Position numbers and translations under genes: made by a program | Shown: positions 43,265-52,515 of the stretch, piece by piece | Layout: every line of letters starts with the position of its first letter | Position numbering within the stretch: the first letter of the stretch is position 1 | Assembly (NCBI GenBank): GCA_000965745.1 | Contig: CP009479.1 | Span: 1,932,457 to 1,996,456, forward strand | Origin: an uncultured archaeon | GTDB lineage: Archaea; Thermoplasmatota; Thermoplasmata; Thermoplasmatales; Thermoplasmataceae | Length of the DNA stretch: 64,000 nt | Reading direction: 5' to 3' | The notes under the pieces: model-generated | Told to the model about the DNA's origin: nothing | Databases searched by the model: none | The model's input: only the letters and a program-made list of their open reading frames with translations

Positions 43265-43819
43265 AAGTATTGGATTGGAATTATTGATCTAATTATCATG
43301 GTGGAGTTCGATAGAAGCACTTCCTATGATTCCAATCATCTGTGTCTTGGGAATAATCAGATGTTAGAGGCTCCAGGAAAAGAAATATCGCCAGACAGGA
43401 TGTATTGTATCTGTCTGTTGAAGCCTGTTCGATGTTTTGAAATTTTGGCTTAAAATTCTCTTGGTGCCCCATCGATTGTATATCTAAGTTGTTGCGAATC
43501 GGCTAAGACCCGTGTTTATGTGGGAATGGAAAATAAAATCGTCAAGAGGTTAGAAATCTGAAAGTTGGAAATATGGCGACTCAAAGGATAGGTAGGTATC
43601 TACTACCAAAGATGGTTATGAAATATTTGAACTATTTAACCATAGAAAGCTCAAAATCCCGCATTTAGAAATTTTTGAATTCATGAATATGGGGGAAATC
43701 AAAATTTCCCAAGGATACTGCTTTACATATAATTCCTATTTATCAAATAATGGATGAAACCCACACCTCAAATAGTTTAATAAATGGATTTTAGTGGAAA
43801 AGTCAATTCGAATAGGATA
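43265..43819. other. Gene-poor AT-rich region between two hicBA copies
   Basis: About 555 bases. A 51-codon plus-strand frame begins near 43300 but has no recognisable relative. No tRNA, repeat array or transposase piece found. The spacing between the two hicBA copies suggests a duplication followed by decay. Confidence 0.35.
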
Positions 43820-44038
43820 TTACAAGAGCCTGATAAACTCGTCTACTGTAAGGCCAGCCTGTTTGATAATTGCCCTCAAAATACCAGGACCGAGTTCCTT
43901 GTGATTTGGAACCGTTATTTTCTTTCCTTCACTGTTCACCAGTGTAATATGACTTCCAGTTTGATGATCGAAAACGAAACCTGCTTTCGATAGTGCCTTT
44001 ATAACATCCGTGCCTGACAGAACTGGCAAATTAGGCAT
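43820..44038 (-). CDS. hicA: HicA mRNA-interferase toxin
   Basis: 72 residues of the double-stranded-RNA-binding-like HicA fold: PVLSGTDVIKALSKAGFVFD, then QTGSHITL with the catalytic His (~30), then KKITVPNHKELGPGILRAI. It cleaves mRNA when free of antitoxin. The ATG overlaps the end of hicB by eight bases, the standard hicBA layout on one transcript. Confidence 0.88.
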   Translation of the reverse strand: MPNLPVLSGTDVIKALSKAGFVFDHQTGSHITLVNSEGKKITVPNHKELGPGILRAIIKQAGLTVDEFIRLL

Positions 44039-44240
44039 CCAGTACTACTTCCTCTCCGACATCTTCTGGGATTGGCTCATTATGTTTCCTTAGTGAGCCT
44101 ATATAGGATTCTATGGCTTCCTTGGCATTTTCGAGTGCCTCCTCCCTGGTTTTACCCTGAGTAAAGCATCCGGGAAGAGCGGGGACGCTTACTACGTAGT
44201 AGCCATCTTCATCTCTCTCAAGGATGACGGTGTATTTCAC
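44031..44240 (-). CDS. hicB: HicB antitoxin
   Basis: 69 residues of the short HicB (DUF1902-like) type: KYTVILERDEDGYYVVSVPALPGCFTQG pattern, then EALENAKEAIESYI. It lacks a C-terminal DNA-binding domain, so it probably neutralises HicA without direct autoregulation, unless another region binds DNA. First gene of the operon; the upstream decayed copy at 43055-43264 is its close paralogue. Confidence 0.88.
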   Translation of the reverse strand: MKYTVILERDEDGYYVVSVPALPGCFTQGKTREEALENAKEAIESYIGSLRKHNEPIPEDVGEEVVLDA

Positions 44241-44286
44241 ATAGATCCTATGAAATGTTCAGAAATAAAGATTTCCTATTGAAGGA

Positions 44287-45177
44287 TTATAATTTAAGTC
44301 TTTTCCAGAAGGAACTTGTTCCCCCCACAAGTAATCCGAATACTACAGATCCGTTATGAAGGATGTTCAAAGCGTATACCACGATGTAAATCTGGTAAAA
44401 GGAGAAAAAATTAAGGATCATCGATGTAATAGTCATGGCTGGTAATGCTCTTCTTCCTAGAAGAAATCTAAAAACCCATCTTCACCTCTTCTAAGAACTT
44501 CTCATGCCCTTCTTCTTCCGGACGACGAACCTTTTGCATAGAAGCAGGAATCCCTAGCATTCCAATTGCAATGGCAGAAATGGCAAATGTGATTGAATTG
44601 AATATGAAGCCTGGCGTAAATCCAACTAGGCCAATCAGGATACCCCCCCAAAGGGCTCCCAATAATTCTCGCTATCGTCTCTCCCCTTGCAAAAATCCAT
44701 TACCATCAGTCAAATTTTCTTTTTTCACAAGTGAAAGCAGCAAAGCCGATGAAGCAGGGTCAAAGACTGCTCCAAAGATTGAGATTATAACAACTGCTCC
44801 AAAAATGGCAATGGAGTTAAATCCCATAATGATGACAATGGCCGCGAGAATGGCCATAGCACAAGCGCGAACTAGGTCTGATATTATCATGAGTTTTCTT
44901 CTATCGTGACGGTCTACCAAGGCGCCCGCAAAACCCCTATGGTAAGCATAGGGACAAATTCTGCAACACCCAGCAATGTGAGGAGCAAAGCAGTATGGGT
45001 GGTTGCGTAAATTATCCATTCTATTACTACGTTTCCAACTGCATATCCACTTGCTGAAACGATAGTTACGAACCATAGTGATCTGAAGTTTCTATTTCTA
45101 AAGACATTGATAGGCATATTACGGTCATCCCCCCTCTTTTTAACCGTTTGCAACATTTTTCTCGTATTTTCAATCAC
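44287..45177 (-). pseudogene. Frameshifted and truncated MFS transporter (EntS/MFS_3 type)
   Basis: Pieces of one MFS gene run in consecutive frames. 44914-45177 holds the start (FRNRNFRSLWFVTIVSASGYAVG). 44672-45076 holds the middle (GALVDRHDRRKLMIISDLVR, the MFS signature, and VFDPASSALLLSLV). 44468-44662 continues (WGGILIGLVGFTPGFIFNSI), and a last part down to the stop at 44287 carries LLGRRALPAMTITSMILNFF. At least three frameshifts, and about a third of the usual ~420 residues is missing at the C-terminus. Not functional. Confidence 0.75.
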
Positions 45178-45321
45178 GTTGTTGTTTTATGCGCTCTTAA
45201 TGTGGTCTACGATGACTGATGCCACATTCTATTGCAATAACAATTAAAGATAATAATACTGGCGTTTAAAGCCGCAAAATTGGTCATTTTAAGTATATTC
45301 ACATATTTATATAGAATAATA

Positions 45322-45393
45322 AGGATAGGTAGGGATTCGAACCCTAATAGATGGGATCTGCAGTCCCACGCATAGCCGCTCTGCCACCTATCC
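45322..45393 (-). tRNA. tRNA-Cys (GCA)
   Basis: Minus-strand cloverleaf: acceptor GGATAGG/CCTATCC, anticodon stem TGGGA/TCCCA with loop CTGCAGA (anticodon GCA), T arm with GGTTCGAATCC. The discriminator base is T (U73), as expected for tRNA-Cys. No intron; CCA not encoded. Confidence 0.95.
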
Positions 45394-45741
45394 ATTTACG
45401 GGCGCAATCCCGCGGTATGGTGAATATGAGAAATCGTTTAATACTTTTCTCAAAAATAAGGATTTGAGCGAGTACCATCACAGCGATATCGTGCGTAGGC
45501 TGAATAAAAATATGACAAAGACGATAATGAATCTTGAGGGTTTGAACAACCTATTGCAGGAGTCATTGTCCTGAATTATGGCTGAATACCACCTGAATGT
45601 GTTGAGTAATTCTGAACTGTGTGCTCTATTATGAAGTTCCATGGTTCCTCCCAATATTCTCACTTTTCATCGCTATCCATTACAACAACGTGAAAGCCTC
45701 CCCCGCTCAATTTTGTTAATTCCGGAGGTGGTACGATGCAG
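45394..45741. other. Intergenic region upstream of tRNA-Cys
   Basis: 350 bases with a TATA-like TATTAAAC (minus strand, near 45438-45446) suited to drive the tRNA. A 53-codon plus-strand open stretch ends near 45573 but lacks a start and is not longer than expected by chance in AT-rich sequence. Nothing else recognised. Confidence 0.35.
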
Positions 45742-46416
45742 TCAGAGGACGGTGAAATGCAATATTCCGATCTGTCCCCAACCGTCTGCAGAAACCACTG
45801 TGTAGGTCCCAGGTGAAAATTCATGGAATACATGGTCCTGCAAATTCCCTGTCCAGTATCCCGAAAGGGTTATGCTCCCTGATAAGTCTGTAGTTCCAAG
45901 GTAAGTGGTTTCTGAGGGCGAACTGTACATTTTAGCATGAGTGCTGTGCGGTAGGAACTGATAGTAACCTACGTGATACATCAAAGGGCATGAGTATATC
46001 GCTGGCTTGTTTATGGTAAGCGGTGAGGCCTGGTCAAGGTTTGATGCACTATAATTCCCATTCAGAACTGCTATCCCGTAATGTGTTGAGGCGCACGGGT
46101 TCATGCTGAACACATAGGGCGAGCTGAACTGGGGGTAGTTGGATTGAGGCGGGAGGTCATTCCACATCAGTAGTGTGTTCATAACCGATACTGAAATGCT
46201 GATATTGGCGCCTTGGGAAATCTTTTCACTGCTAATCCTGGTTGTGAGTGCCAGGCCAGTGGTATAGTTTACAGAATAAGCACTTGATTTAGTAGGTGGA
46301 ATGGCGGAAGGGCTGTAAAGCTGAACACTGATTGCAGCTGATACACCAAGAATGGCCACAGCCGCTGCAACAATAGCAACCATCGTTCTATTCACAACGA
46401 TGGCATTTCCGCTCAT
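45742..46416 (-). CDS. Secreted or anchored protein with C-terminal beta domain
   Basis: 224 residues. An N-terminal helix (TMVAIVAAAVAILGVSAAISV) is followed by a Pro/Ser linker, an Ig-like beta segment (GANISISVSVMNTLL), and a C-terminal FSPGTYTVVSADGWGQIGILHFTV strand pair. The last motif recurs in archaeal surface beta-sandwich proteins. Two Cys (in NPCAS and YSCPL) could form a disulfide. No enzyme motif. Confidence 0.6.
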   Translation of the reverse strand: MSGNAIVVNRTMVAIVAAAVAILGVSAAISVQLYSPSAIPPTKSSAYSVNYTTGLALTTRISSEKISQGANISISVSVMNTLLMWNDLPPQSNYPQFSSPYVFSMNPCASTHYGIAVLNGNYSASNLDQASPLTINKPAIYSCPLMYHVGYYQFLPHSTHAKMYSSPSETTYLGTTDLSGSITLSGYWTGNLQDHVFHEFSPGTYTVVSADGWGQIGILHFTVL

Positions 46417-46501
46417 ATAATAATTAACAGATTAGTGTATTAAAGCTTTGTCAATTACAGGTGAAGGTTGAATAATAACTTGTTTGAGCATAAGAACTGG
46501 C

Positions 46502-47467
46502 TCAAAATTGATTCTTGTATTTCTCCAGAAGTTGGATCCTCTTTGCAGGGTGGGGATGATCACTGAACATTCCGGCAAACCTGGACAGTTTTGTTGTTTT
46601 CCACTGGTTAACCAGCTGTTCCGGATCCATCAGTTCAGCTTCACTGAATCCCGAAAATAACAGCATGTTGGCAAAGAAGTTTGAGTCGGTAGGCCTGACT
46701 GCCCTTCCAGCACGCTTCCTGTATGACCTGCTTGAGCTTATCACTATCTTCGCGAGTGCCGTCTGGAGCTTGCCGGCCCCGCCGGGAACAGTTTTTGCAG
46801 CATTGATGTCTGCATAGGATTCCCTCATCCTGTTTATGCCAAGTATCATCAGGTTGAAAATGAAACTTACAATGATGAGCAATATCGCAAATATAACGAA
46901 GATACCGCCATTTCTGTCTTCCATCATTCCGGAAAACATCAGCATGTAACCTAGGTAGAAGAGGATTGTCGGTATCAGGCCAATGGCCATAAGAAGCTCC
47001 ACGTCCCTGTGCTTAAGGTGGCCGACTTCATGCCCAACAACTGCCTCAAGCTCATCCCTGTCAAGGATGTTCAGGGCTCCCCGTGTAACGGCAATCCTTC
47101 TGCCTGCTACTGGAGAGCTGTACACAAAGGCATTTGGCATGGCTATTTCAGATATGTACAATGTTGGAGTCCTGACATTATTAGCTGCTGACACCCTCTC
47201 GATCATATCCTGAAGCCAGAAAAGTTGTGTATCATTTGGATCGACCTTCTTTGTTCTGAATGTCATGCCTATAATGTATGGCCCTAGCAGCCACTGTACT
47301 ATATCCAGGACAAGCACGAATGCAAGAATGAACGTAAGAGTGCTGAACAGGCTTGCTATGTTGAAGAAATACGTGGCTACACCCAGCACTATAAATGCAG
47401 CGAGCAACGCAATCAGAATTCCTACAAGAATAGTGGCAATTCTGAGTTTTGCGGAGTATATGTCCAT
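46502..47467 (-). CDS. htpX: HtpX-like M48 membrane metalloprotease
   Basis: 321 residues. Two N-terminal helices (ILVGILIALLAAFIVLGVATY; LFSTLTFILAFVLVLDIVQW), zinc motif VVGHEVGHLKHRD (~143-155), two more helices, and the third ligand Glu in RMRESYADINAAK. The C-terminal FADHPHPAKRIQLLEK pattern (here FSDHPHPAKR) is typical of HtpX. It is the standard-length form; a divergent paralogue lies at 16845-17843. Role: membrane protein quality control. Confidence 0.92.
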   Translation of the reverse strand: MDIYSAKLRIATILVGILIALLAAFIVLGVATYFFNIASLFSTLTFILAFVLVLDIVQWLLGPYIIGMTFRTKKVDPNDTQLFWLQDMIERVSAANNVRTPTLYISEIAMPNAFVYSSPVAGRRIAVTRGALNILDRDELEAVVGHEVGHLKHRDVELLMAIGLIPTILFYLGYMLMFSGMMEDRNGGIFVIFAILLIIVSFIFNLMILGINRMRESYADINAAKTVPGGAGKLQTALAKIVISSSRSYRKRAGRAVRPTDSNFFANMLLFSGFSEAELMDPEQLVNQWKTTKLSRFAGMFSDHPHPAKRIQLLEKYKNQF

Positions 47468-47624
47468 GGGTTAAACATTCCTAACCGAGATTTAAGTTTT
47501 GTTAATGAAAACCTTAATTTTCCCTTTTGTGGATTGGCTCAAAGGAACCTTTCCAGACGGCAGGGCCTAATCTTTCATTCCTGCCCGACTGTACGGGAAA
47601 ACAATATTCTGTGACAAGACAATA

Positions 47625-48185
47625 ATGGATCATCATATGAAACCAACAAACAGGATAATGGCCATTTTGGGAAAAGATACCGACACATCGAGGCTCAAAT
47701 CTTTGGCGAATGCTTCAAGCCTTATAATTCGCAGACGCACATACGCCCTTGAAGTGGATTTTCATACAGACAACCCGGAAAGTGTGCTGTCTGATTTGAA
47801 AAAGTTCGCAGAAGTGAAGGATTACAGAAAGCTAAACGCTGAAGAAATCCAGTATGACAGGGAATACTTTGAATCACAGCTAAGGAGGAGGGACGAGATT
47901 ATCCGTAATGCCAGCAGGATGTTCTCAGAGGAAAGGTACTGGGAGGCGCATACTGTTCTGGAGGACCTCTGGAAAGCTTCATCTGGGGCGGAAAAGAAGC
48001 TTCTTCAGGGTGTAATCATAATTGCTGCGTCAATGACCCACCATCAGATGGGAGAGGAAGCGGTGGCCCTCAAAATGTACGGGAAGGGGCTGAAACTGAT
48101 TGCAGAAGCTTCCGAAAAGTCCCCCGCGGAATTTGGTTTCACCGTGGATTTCTCATATCCGTGCGCTTTCCCGGATCTGTTCTGA
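47625..48185 (+). CDS. DUF309-domain protein
   Basis: 186 residues. The C-terminal ~100 residues carry the DUF309 signature: [33 protein letters not shown], with the conserved His and Trp. The N-terminal ~75 residues form a separate alpha/beta piece that I do not recognise. Function of DUF309 is unknown. It precedes asnS on the same strand, but the gap contains a separate TATA box, so asnS has its own promoter. Confidence 0.8.
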   Translation: MDHHMKPTNRIMAILGKDTDTSRLKSLANASSLIIRRRTYALEVDFHTDNPESVLSDLKKFAEVKDYRKLNAEEIQYDREYFESQLRRRDEIIRNASRMFSEERYWEAHTVLEDLWKASSGAEKKLLQGVIIIAASMTHHQMGEEAVALKMYGKGLKLIAEASEKSPAEFGFTVDFSYPCAFPDLF

Positions 48186-48246
48186 TCAACTGTATTGCCA
48201 ACGCCGGGTCAAAATATATATTATCTATTCTTCCATCGCTACAAAA

Positions 48247-49539
48247 ATGCAAGACATAGCCTCAGTACTCAGCAAGGATTCAGCGGGAAAAGAAGTGACA
48301 GTCAGGGGATGGGTCTACAGAGCGAGGAGCAGCGGAAAAATAGCCTTCATAGTGCTCCGGGACTCGAGCGGTGTGGTTCAGGCAGTTGCACACTCAGAGA
48401 ATTTCACCCCGGAAGAATTCAACATCCTTTCGTCGTTGACCATTGAAAGCAGCATGGAACTCACAGGAACTGTCAGGGAAGACAGCCGGGCGATAACAGG
48501 GTATGAGGTTGGAGTTTCAGGTTTCAGGATATACCAGAGAAACGAGAGTTTTCCCATAACCAAGGACCAGAGCGAGGATTTCCTTCTGGACATCCGTCAC
48601 CTCTGGGTGAGAAGCAGGGAATTCACAGCAGTAATGAAGATAAGGTCCACGCTTTTCAAGGCTTTCGCCGATTTCTATTACCAGAACGGATATTACCAGG
48701 TCCAGACACCCTTCATGGTTTCCACTGCGGCGGAGGGCGGTGCAACCCTTTTCAAGGTTCCATTCTTCGGCGATGAAGTAAGCCTGACACAGAGCGCACA
48801 GTTCTATCTTGAAAGCCTTATTTTCAGCCTTGAGAAAGTTTTCACAATTGGTCCAAGTTTCAGGGCTGAAAAATCCAGGACGAGGAGGCATCTCACCGAA
48901 TACTGGCATGCGGAAATTGAGGCTGCATGGCTCGGCAACGATGATCTCATGGAAGTGGAAGAAAGAATGATGGAATACATGGTCCAGGCGGTTGTCGAGA
49001 ACAACAAAGAGGAACTGAAGCTTCTTGGGAGAGATGTCGAAAAACTGAAAAAGATCAAGGCCCCTTTCGAGAGGATCAGGTATGGTGACCTGATGAAGAG
49101 GGCGAGGGAAGATTGGGGCCTGGATTTCGAATATGGCACAGACCTTGGGGCAGACGAGGAAAGGGCCCTGATGTCACATTTTGACAAGCCCGTGTTTGTA
49201 ACGCACTATCCGGTCGAGCACAAATCTTTCTACCACAGGCCCGATCCAGAGAACCCGAAAGAGGTCCTATGCCATGACCTCCTAGCACCTGAAGGGTACG
49301 GGGAAGTCATTGGGGGAGGAGAAAGGATATGGGAACTGGATGTCCTCGAGAAGAGAATAGAGGAAGCAAAGCTGAACAGGGATGACTATTACTGGTACAT
49401 TGACCTGAGGAAATATGGAAGCGTTCCGCACTCAGGATTCGGGCTTGGCCTGGACAGGGTAGCGATGTGGGTCATGGGGCTTGAAAACATAAAGGACGCC
49501 ATCCCTTTCCCCAGAACCATCAGGAGAACAAGGCCATGA
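48247..49539 (+). CDS. asnS: Asparaginyl-tRNA synthetase
   Basis: About 430 residues. An N-terminal OB-fold anticodon-binding domain ([23 protein letters not shown]) is followed by the class IIb catalytic core: motif 2 in [21 protein letters not shown] and motif 3 in [24 protein letters not shown] and the [11 protein letters not shown] and [11 protein letters not shown] endings fit AsnRS rather than AspRS. The start is ATG 48247: the TATA box AAAATATATATTA (48210-48222) lies ~28 bases before the transcript start, so the mRNA is nearly leaderless. Confidence 0.9.
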   Translation: MQDIASVLSKDSAGKEVTVRGWVYRARSSGKIAFIVLRDSSGVVQAVAHSENFTPEEFNILSSLTIESSMELTGTVREDSRAITGYEVGVSGFRIYQRNESFPITKDQSEDFLLDIRHLWVRSREFTAVMKIRSTLFKAFADFYYQNGYYQVQTPFMVSTAAEGGATLFKVPFFGDEVSLTQSAQFYLESLIFSLEKVFTIGPSFRAEKSRTRRHLTEYWHAEIEAAWLGNDDLMEVEERMMEYMVQAVVENNKEELKLLGRDVEKLKKIKAPFERIRYGDLMKRAREDWGLDFEYGTDLGADEERALMSHFDKPVFVTHYPVEHKSFYHRPDPENPKEVLCHDLLAPEGYGEVIGGGERIWELDVLEKRIEEAKLNRDDYYWYIDLRKYGSVPHSGFGLGLDRVAMWVMGLENIKDAIPFPRTIRRTRP

Positions 49540-49668
49540 ACATGGCATTCCTGAAGAACAATATATACGAATATGCAATCCGTTATTATGGTTGAGAATT
49601 GCTCTATGCAGACACAGGTAAGATCCCGTGCATTGCAGGCAATCACAACCCAATTGGATGTGATGTGA

Positions 49669-50679
49669 ATTAATCCATTCCTGGCAGTTCTGAAAGGGGA
49701 GGAGCCTGAAAGGATCCCTGTATGGTTCATGAGACAGGCTGGGAGATACCTCCCGGAGTACCAGAAGATTAGAAGCGGGCGGTCAATTCAGGAAATGTGC
49801 TCAGATCCCAACCTGATAAATGAAGTAACACGGCAACCTGTCAATTTGCTCGGCGTTGATGCCGCCATCATCTTCTCTGACATAATGGTGCCACTTGAGG
49901 CCATGGGATTTGATATAACATTCAGGGAAGGGATAGGGCCTGTTGTCAGCAATTCCATAAAGGAAAAGCCTGACATGGGCGGAATATCATCCTTTGACGA
50001 GAAGAACCTGAGGTACCCAATCAGGGAAAGCATCAGGAAGTTCAGGGAAAACAACCCCGGAATCCCGCTGATCGGGTTCACCGGCGGGCCAGTGACTCTT
50101 CTTTCATACGCCACGAAGGGTTCTGCAGACCGCGACCTCGAGATCACAAAGAATGTTATGTATACAAGGCAGGACACCTACCACGAAGCCCTTGACATGA
50201 TCTCTGAAATGGTGGTGGAATATGCCAGGCTTCAGGTATCCGCGGGTGTGGATGCAATACAGATATTCGACAGCTGGGCCGGGTCACTTTCGCCTTACAT
50301 TTTCGAAAAATATGTGGAGAGAGCCCTTCAAGGAGTGATTGATGAGCTGAAGGGTTCAGGCATTCCGTTGATATATTTTGGAACCGGCCTCTCAGGCCTG
50401 ATTGACCAGATAGCAAAGCTGAATTTTGATGTGCTAAGCATGGACTGGAGGATGAGGCTGAGCAAGGTGAGGGCAGCTACCAGGGGAAAATTCATACTTC
50501 AGGGAAACCTCGATCCCAGGGTTGCTGCTACGCCCAACTACCTTCAGGAAACAAAGAATATTCTTGAGGACATTGGCGAGGACCCCGCGTACATATTCAA
50601 TCTCGGGCACGGTGTAATCCCCATAACGCCTCCTGAAAACCTCCGTTCCATCGTCAATTATGTGCATGCATACAGGTGA
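49669..50679 (+). CDS. hemE: Uroporphyrinogen decarboxylase
   Basis: Core of 316 residues from ATG 49729: RQAGRYLPEYQKIR with the catalytic Arg pair, FSDIMVPLEAMG with the catalytic Asp, and FGTGLSGL, LGHGVIPITPPE near the end. It makes coproporphyrinogen III. Twenty more codons upstream of that ATG read INPFLAVLKGEEPERIPVWF, the normal family N-terminus, so translation should begin before it. The only codons available are ATT at 49669, directly after GTG-ATG-TGA. The gene overlaps hemH, forming a heme operon. A TATA box lies near 49559-49570, leaving an ~80-base leader. Confidence 0.9.
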   Translation: MNPFLAVLKGEEPERIPVWFMRQAGRYLPEYQKIRSGRSIQEMCSDPNLINEVTRQPVNLLGVDAAIIFSDIMVPLEAMGFDITFREGIGPVVSNSIKEKPDMGGISSFDEKNLRYPIRESIRKFRENNPGIPLIGFTGGPVTLLSYATKGSADRDLEITKNVMYTRQDTYHEALDMISEMVVEYARLQVSAGVDAIQIFDSWAGSLSPYIFEKYVERALQGVIDELKGSGIPLIYFGTGLSGLIDQIAKLNFDVLSMDWRMRLSKVRAATRGKFILQGNLDPRVAATPNYLQETKNILEDIGEDPAYIFNLGHGVIPITPPENLRSIVNYVHAYR

Positions 50680-50683
50680 TCGA

Positions 50684-51589
50684 TTGAAGACTGCAGTTCT
50701 ACTGATGGCATACGGCAGCCCTACAAGAATGGAAGACGTAATGGGGTATCTTGAAGGGATATACGAAGGCAAGCCGGTCCCTCAATACGCAATTGATGAG
50801 AACACAAAGAAATACAGGATGTTCGGAGGAAAGTCTCCCTCCAACAGAATTGTGGAAAACGTTGCAGAAAAACTCTCGTCCTCGCTTAGTGCAGACGGCG
50901 ATTTTAAGGTATTCCTGGGAAACAAGCACTGGAAGCCCACACTGGATGATGCTGTTTCGGCCATATCCGGTTTTTCCCCTGAAAATGTAATAGCAATACC
51001 GCTGTTCCCTTTCCCTTCAAAGAATGTGGTGAATTCGTACAGAAACCCACTTAAGGAGTCATTGGAAGCCAGTGGCATGGATATTGGCCTGAAGGTGGTA
51101 AACGGATTCAATGAGCAGGAACTCTTCCTTAAGTCCTGGCTCGATGTCCTGGAAGGATATGTCAGCGGATTCCCTGAAGATACCTTCTATCTGTTTTCTG
51201 CACACAGCCTCCCCACAACGAGGAGCCCTGAGGAGAATTACAGGCAGAGTTTTCTCCAGACTGCAGAAAAACTGGCATCCATGCTCGGGCTTAAACACTA
51301 TGGCGCTGCATTCCAGAGCAGGGGCAAGTACGGTGCAAAATGGCTTGAACCCTCGGTGGAGGATGCCCTTGAATCGAACCTTGGCAGAATGGGAAAAAGC
51401 CTTGTGGCAATACCTCTCGGTTTCATATACGACCATCTTGAGATTCTCTATGACCTGGATTACGAATTCAGGAACCTGGTTAAATCCAGGGGAAAGGAGT
51501 ATCACAGAAGCAGCCTACCAAACGACAGCGACACATTTGTCTCTTGCCTGAAGGAGGCAGTGATGTCTGCAATATCAAGCAATAAATAA
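50684..51589 (+). CDS. hemH: Ferrochelatase
   Basis: About 301 residues from TTG 50684 (AGGTGAT box just upstream); a longer reading from 50660 overlaps hemE more. VLLMAYGSPTRMEDVMGYLE opens the fold; the metal-binding His is in LFSAHSLPTTRSP (~180), and the PLGFIYDHLEILYDLDYE motif holds the acidic Glu. It inserts ferrous iron into a porphyrin. With hemE in one operon and no hemN/hemG nearby, whether it acts on protoporphyrin or coproporphyrin is undecided. Confidence 0.92.
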   Translation: MKTAVLLMAYGSPTRMEDVMGYLEGIYEGKPVPQYAIDENTKKYRMFGGKSPSNRIVENVAEKLSSSLSADGDFKVFLGNKHWKPTLDDAVSAISGFSPENVIAIPLFPFPSKNVVNSYRNPLKESLEASGMDIGLKVVNGFNEQELFLKSWLDVLEGYVSGFPEDTFYLFSAHSLPTTRSPEENYRQSFLQTAEKLASMLGLKHYGAAFQSRGKYGAKWLEPSVEDALESNLGRMGKSLVAIPLGFIYDHLEILYDLDYEFRNLVKSRGKEYHRSSLPNDSDTFVSCLKEAVMSAISSNK

Positions 51590-51609
51590 CTACGGTGAGA
51601 TGAGGTCTC

Positions 51610-52515
51610 ATGGAATCACGCAACATCTTTGTTTACAATTCACCCGACTTTCTTCGCACAGTCTCAAAGAAAGGGACTGAAAGCGACATAACCATACACC
51701 ACAGGAAGGATGGCGATACCATCACGACCCTCCTTGAACCTTCAAGGTACCCGGAGAAGCTCTCCTCACTCACTGATACTATTTACGTCGCCGATATTGC
51801 AATAATAAACGGTGACCAGATAAACAGGGAATTCGGGGAGGTTGTCCTGGCACTGGATCTCATGGGAAAGAGGAAGGGGTACATCCTGATAACAGATGAA
51901 GCCAAAAAGGAACAGCTCACGGTGTTGCTCAAAGGAACAGTGGCCGAAAATTATGAATTTTTCTCCGGGAACCCCATGGAGCTTATGGAAAAGATAAATT
52001 CCACATCGGTCGAAAGAAGGGAATCAGAAAGGACCGTTGTGATAATTGACCATTTCTTCAAGGTGAAAAGTGTGGGTACAGTGGCGCTGGGTTTCGTCGT
52101 TGAGGGCACTCTGAAAAAGCACCAGAAGCTTTTCCTCTCGGATAGAGAAAAGGAGGCTCAGATTCGGTCCATACAGATGCATGATGAGGATCAGGAACTT
52201 GCCCCAGTCGGATCAAGAGTTGGGCTTGCCCTGAAGAACGTTGACGCAGAGGAGCTTGAGCGTGGAATGTATCTGTCATCTGAAAAGCTTGCCATGTCCG
52301 ATACGCTTACAATGCCGGAAGTGCATTCAATGGTCAGGAATGCCCCGAAAGATGACATGGAAGTTTTCGTGAGCGATGAGCTAAGATATCAGAGAGGCTT
52401 CATGAAGGAAGGAGCCATAAAACTGGAAAGGCCCATTCCTTCATACAAGGAGGGGGTAATAGTGGCAAATCCGAACCTCACTCCGAGGATAATAGGCATT
52501 TCAAGGTTCAGCTGA
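51610..52515 (+). CDS. EF-Tu/SelB-like protein lacking GTPase motifs
   Basis: 301 residues. The C-terminal ~160 residues contain beta-barrel domain 2 of translation GTPases (HFFKVKSVGTVALGFVVEGTLKKHQKLFL, then VGSRVGLALKNVDAEELERG). The N-terminal half keeps the overall G-domain layout (a VADIAIINGDQINREFGEVVLALDLMGKRKGYILITDE segment) but has no GxxxxGKS, DxxG or NKxD motif. Similar degenerate EF-Tu paralogues exist in other archaea, with unknown role. Follows hemH after 20 bases; it is probably in the same transcript. Confidence 0.75.
   Translation: MESRNIFVYNSPDFLRTVSKKGTESDITIHHRKDGDTITTLLEPSRYPEKLSSLTDTIYVADIAIINGDQINREFGEVVLALDLMGKRKGYILITDEAKKEQLTVLLKGTVAENYEFFSGNPMELMEKINSTSVERRESERTVVIIDHFFKVKSVGTVALGFVVEGTLKKHQKLFLSDREKEAQIRSIQMHDEDQELAPVGSRVGLALKNVDAEELERGMYLSSEKLAMSDTLTMPEVHSMVRNAPKDDMEVFVSDELRYQRGFMKEGAIKLERPIPSYKEGVIVANPNLTPRIIGISRFS

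Noticed and set aside
42998-43453. Plus-strand frame of 151 codons
   Set aside because: Antisense to the decayed hicBA genes, which explain the sequence far better.
45420-45573. 53-codon open stretch upstream of tRNA-Cys
   Set aside because: No start codon in a usable place and length within chance expectation for this base composition.
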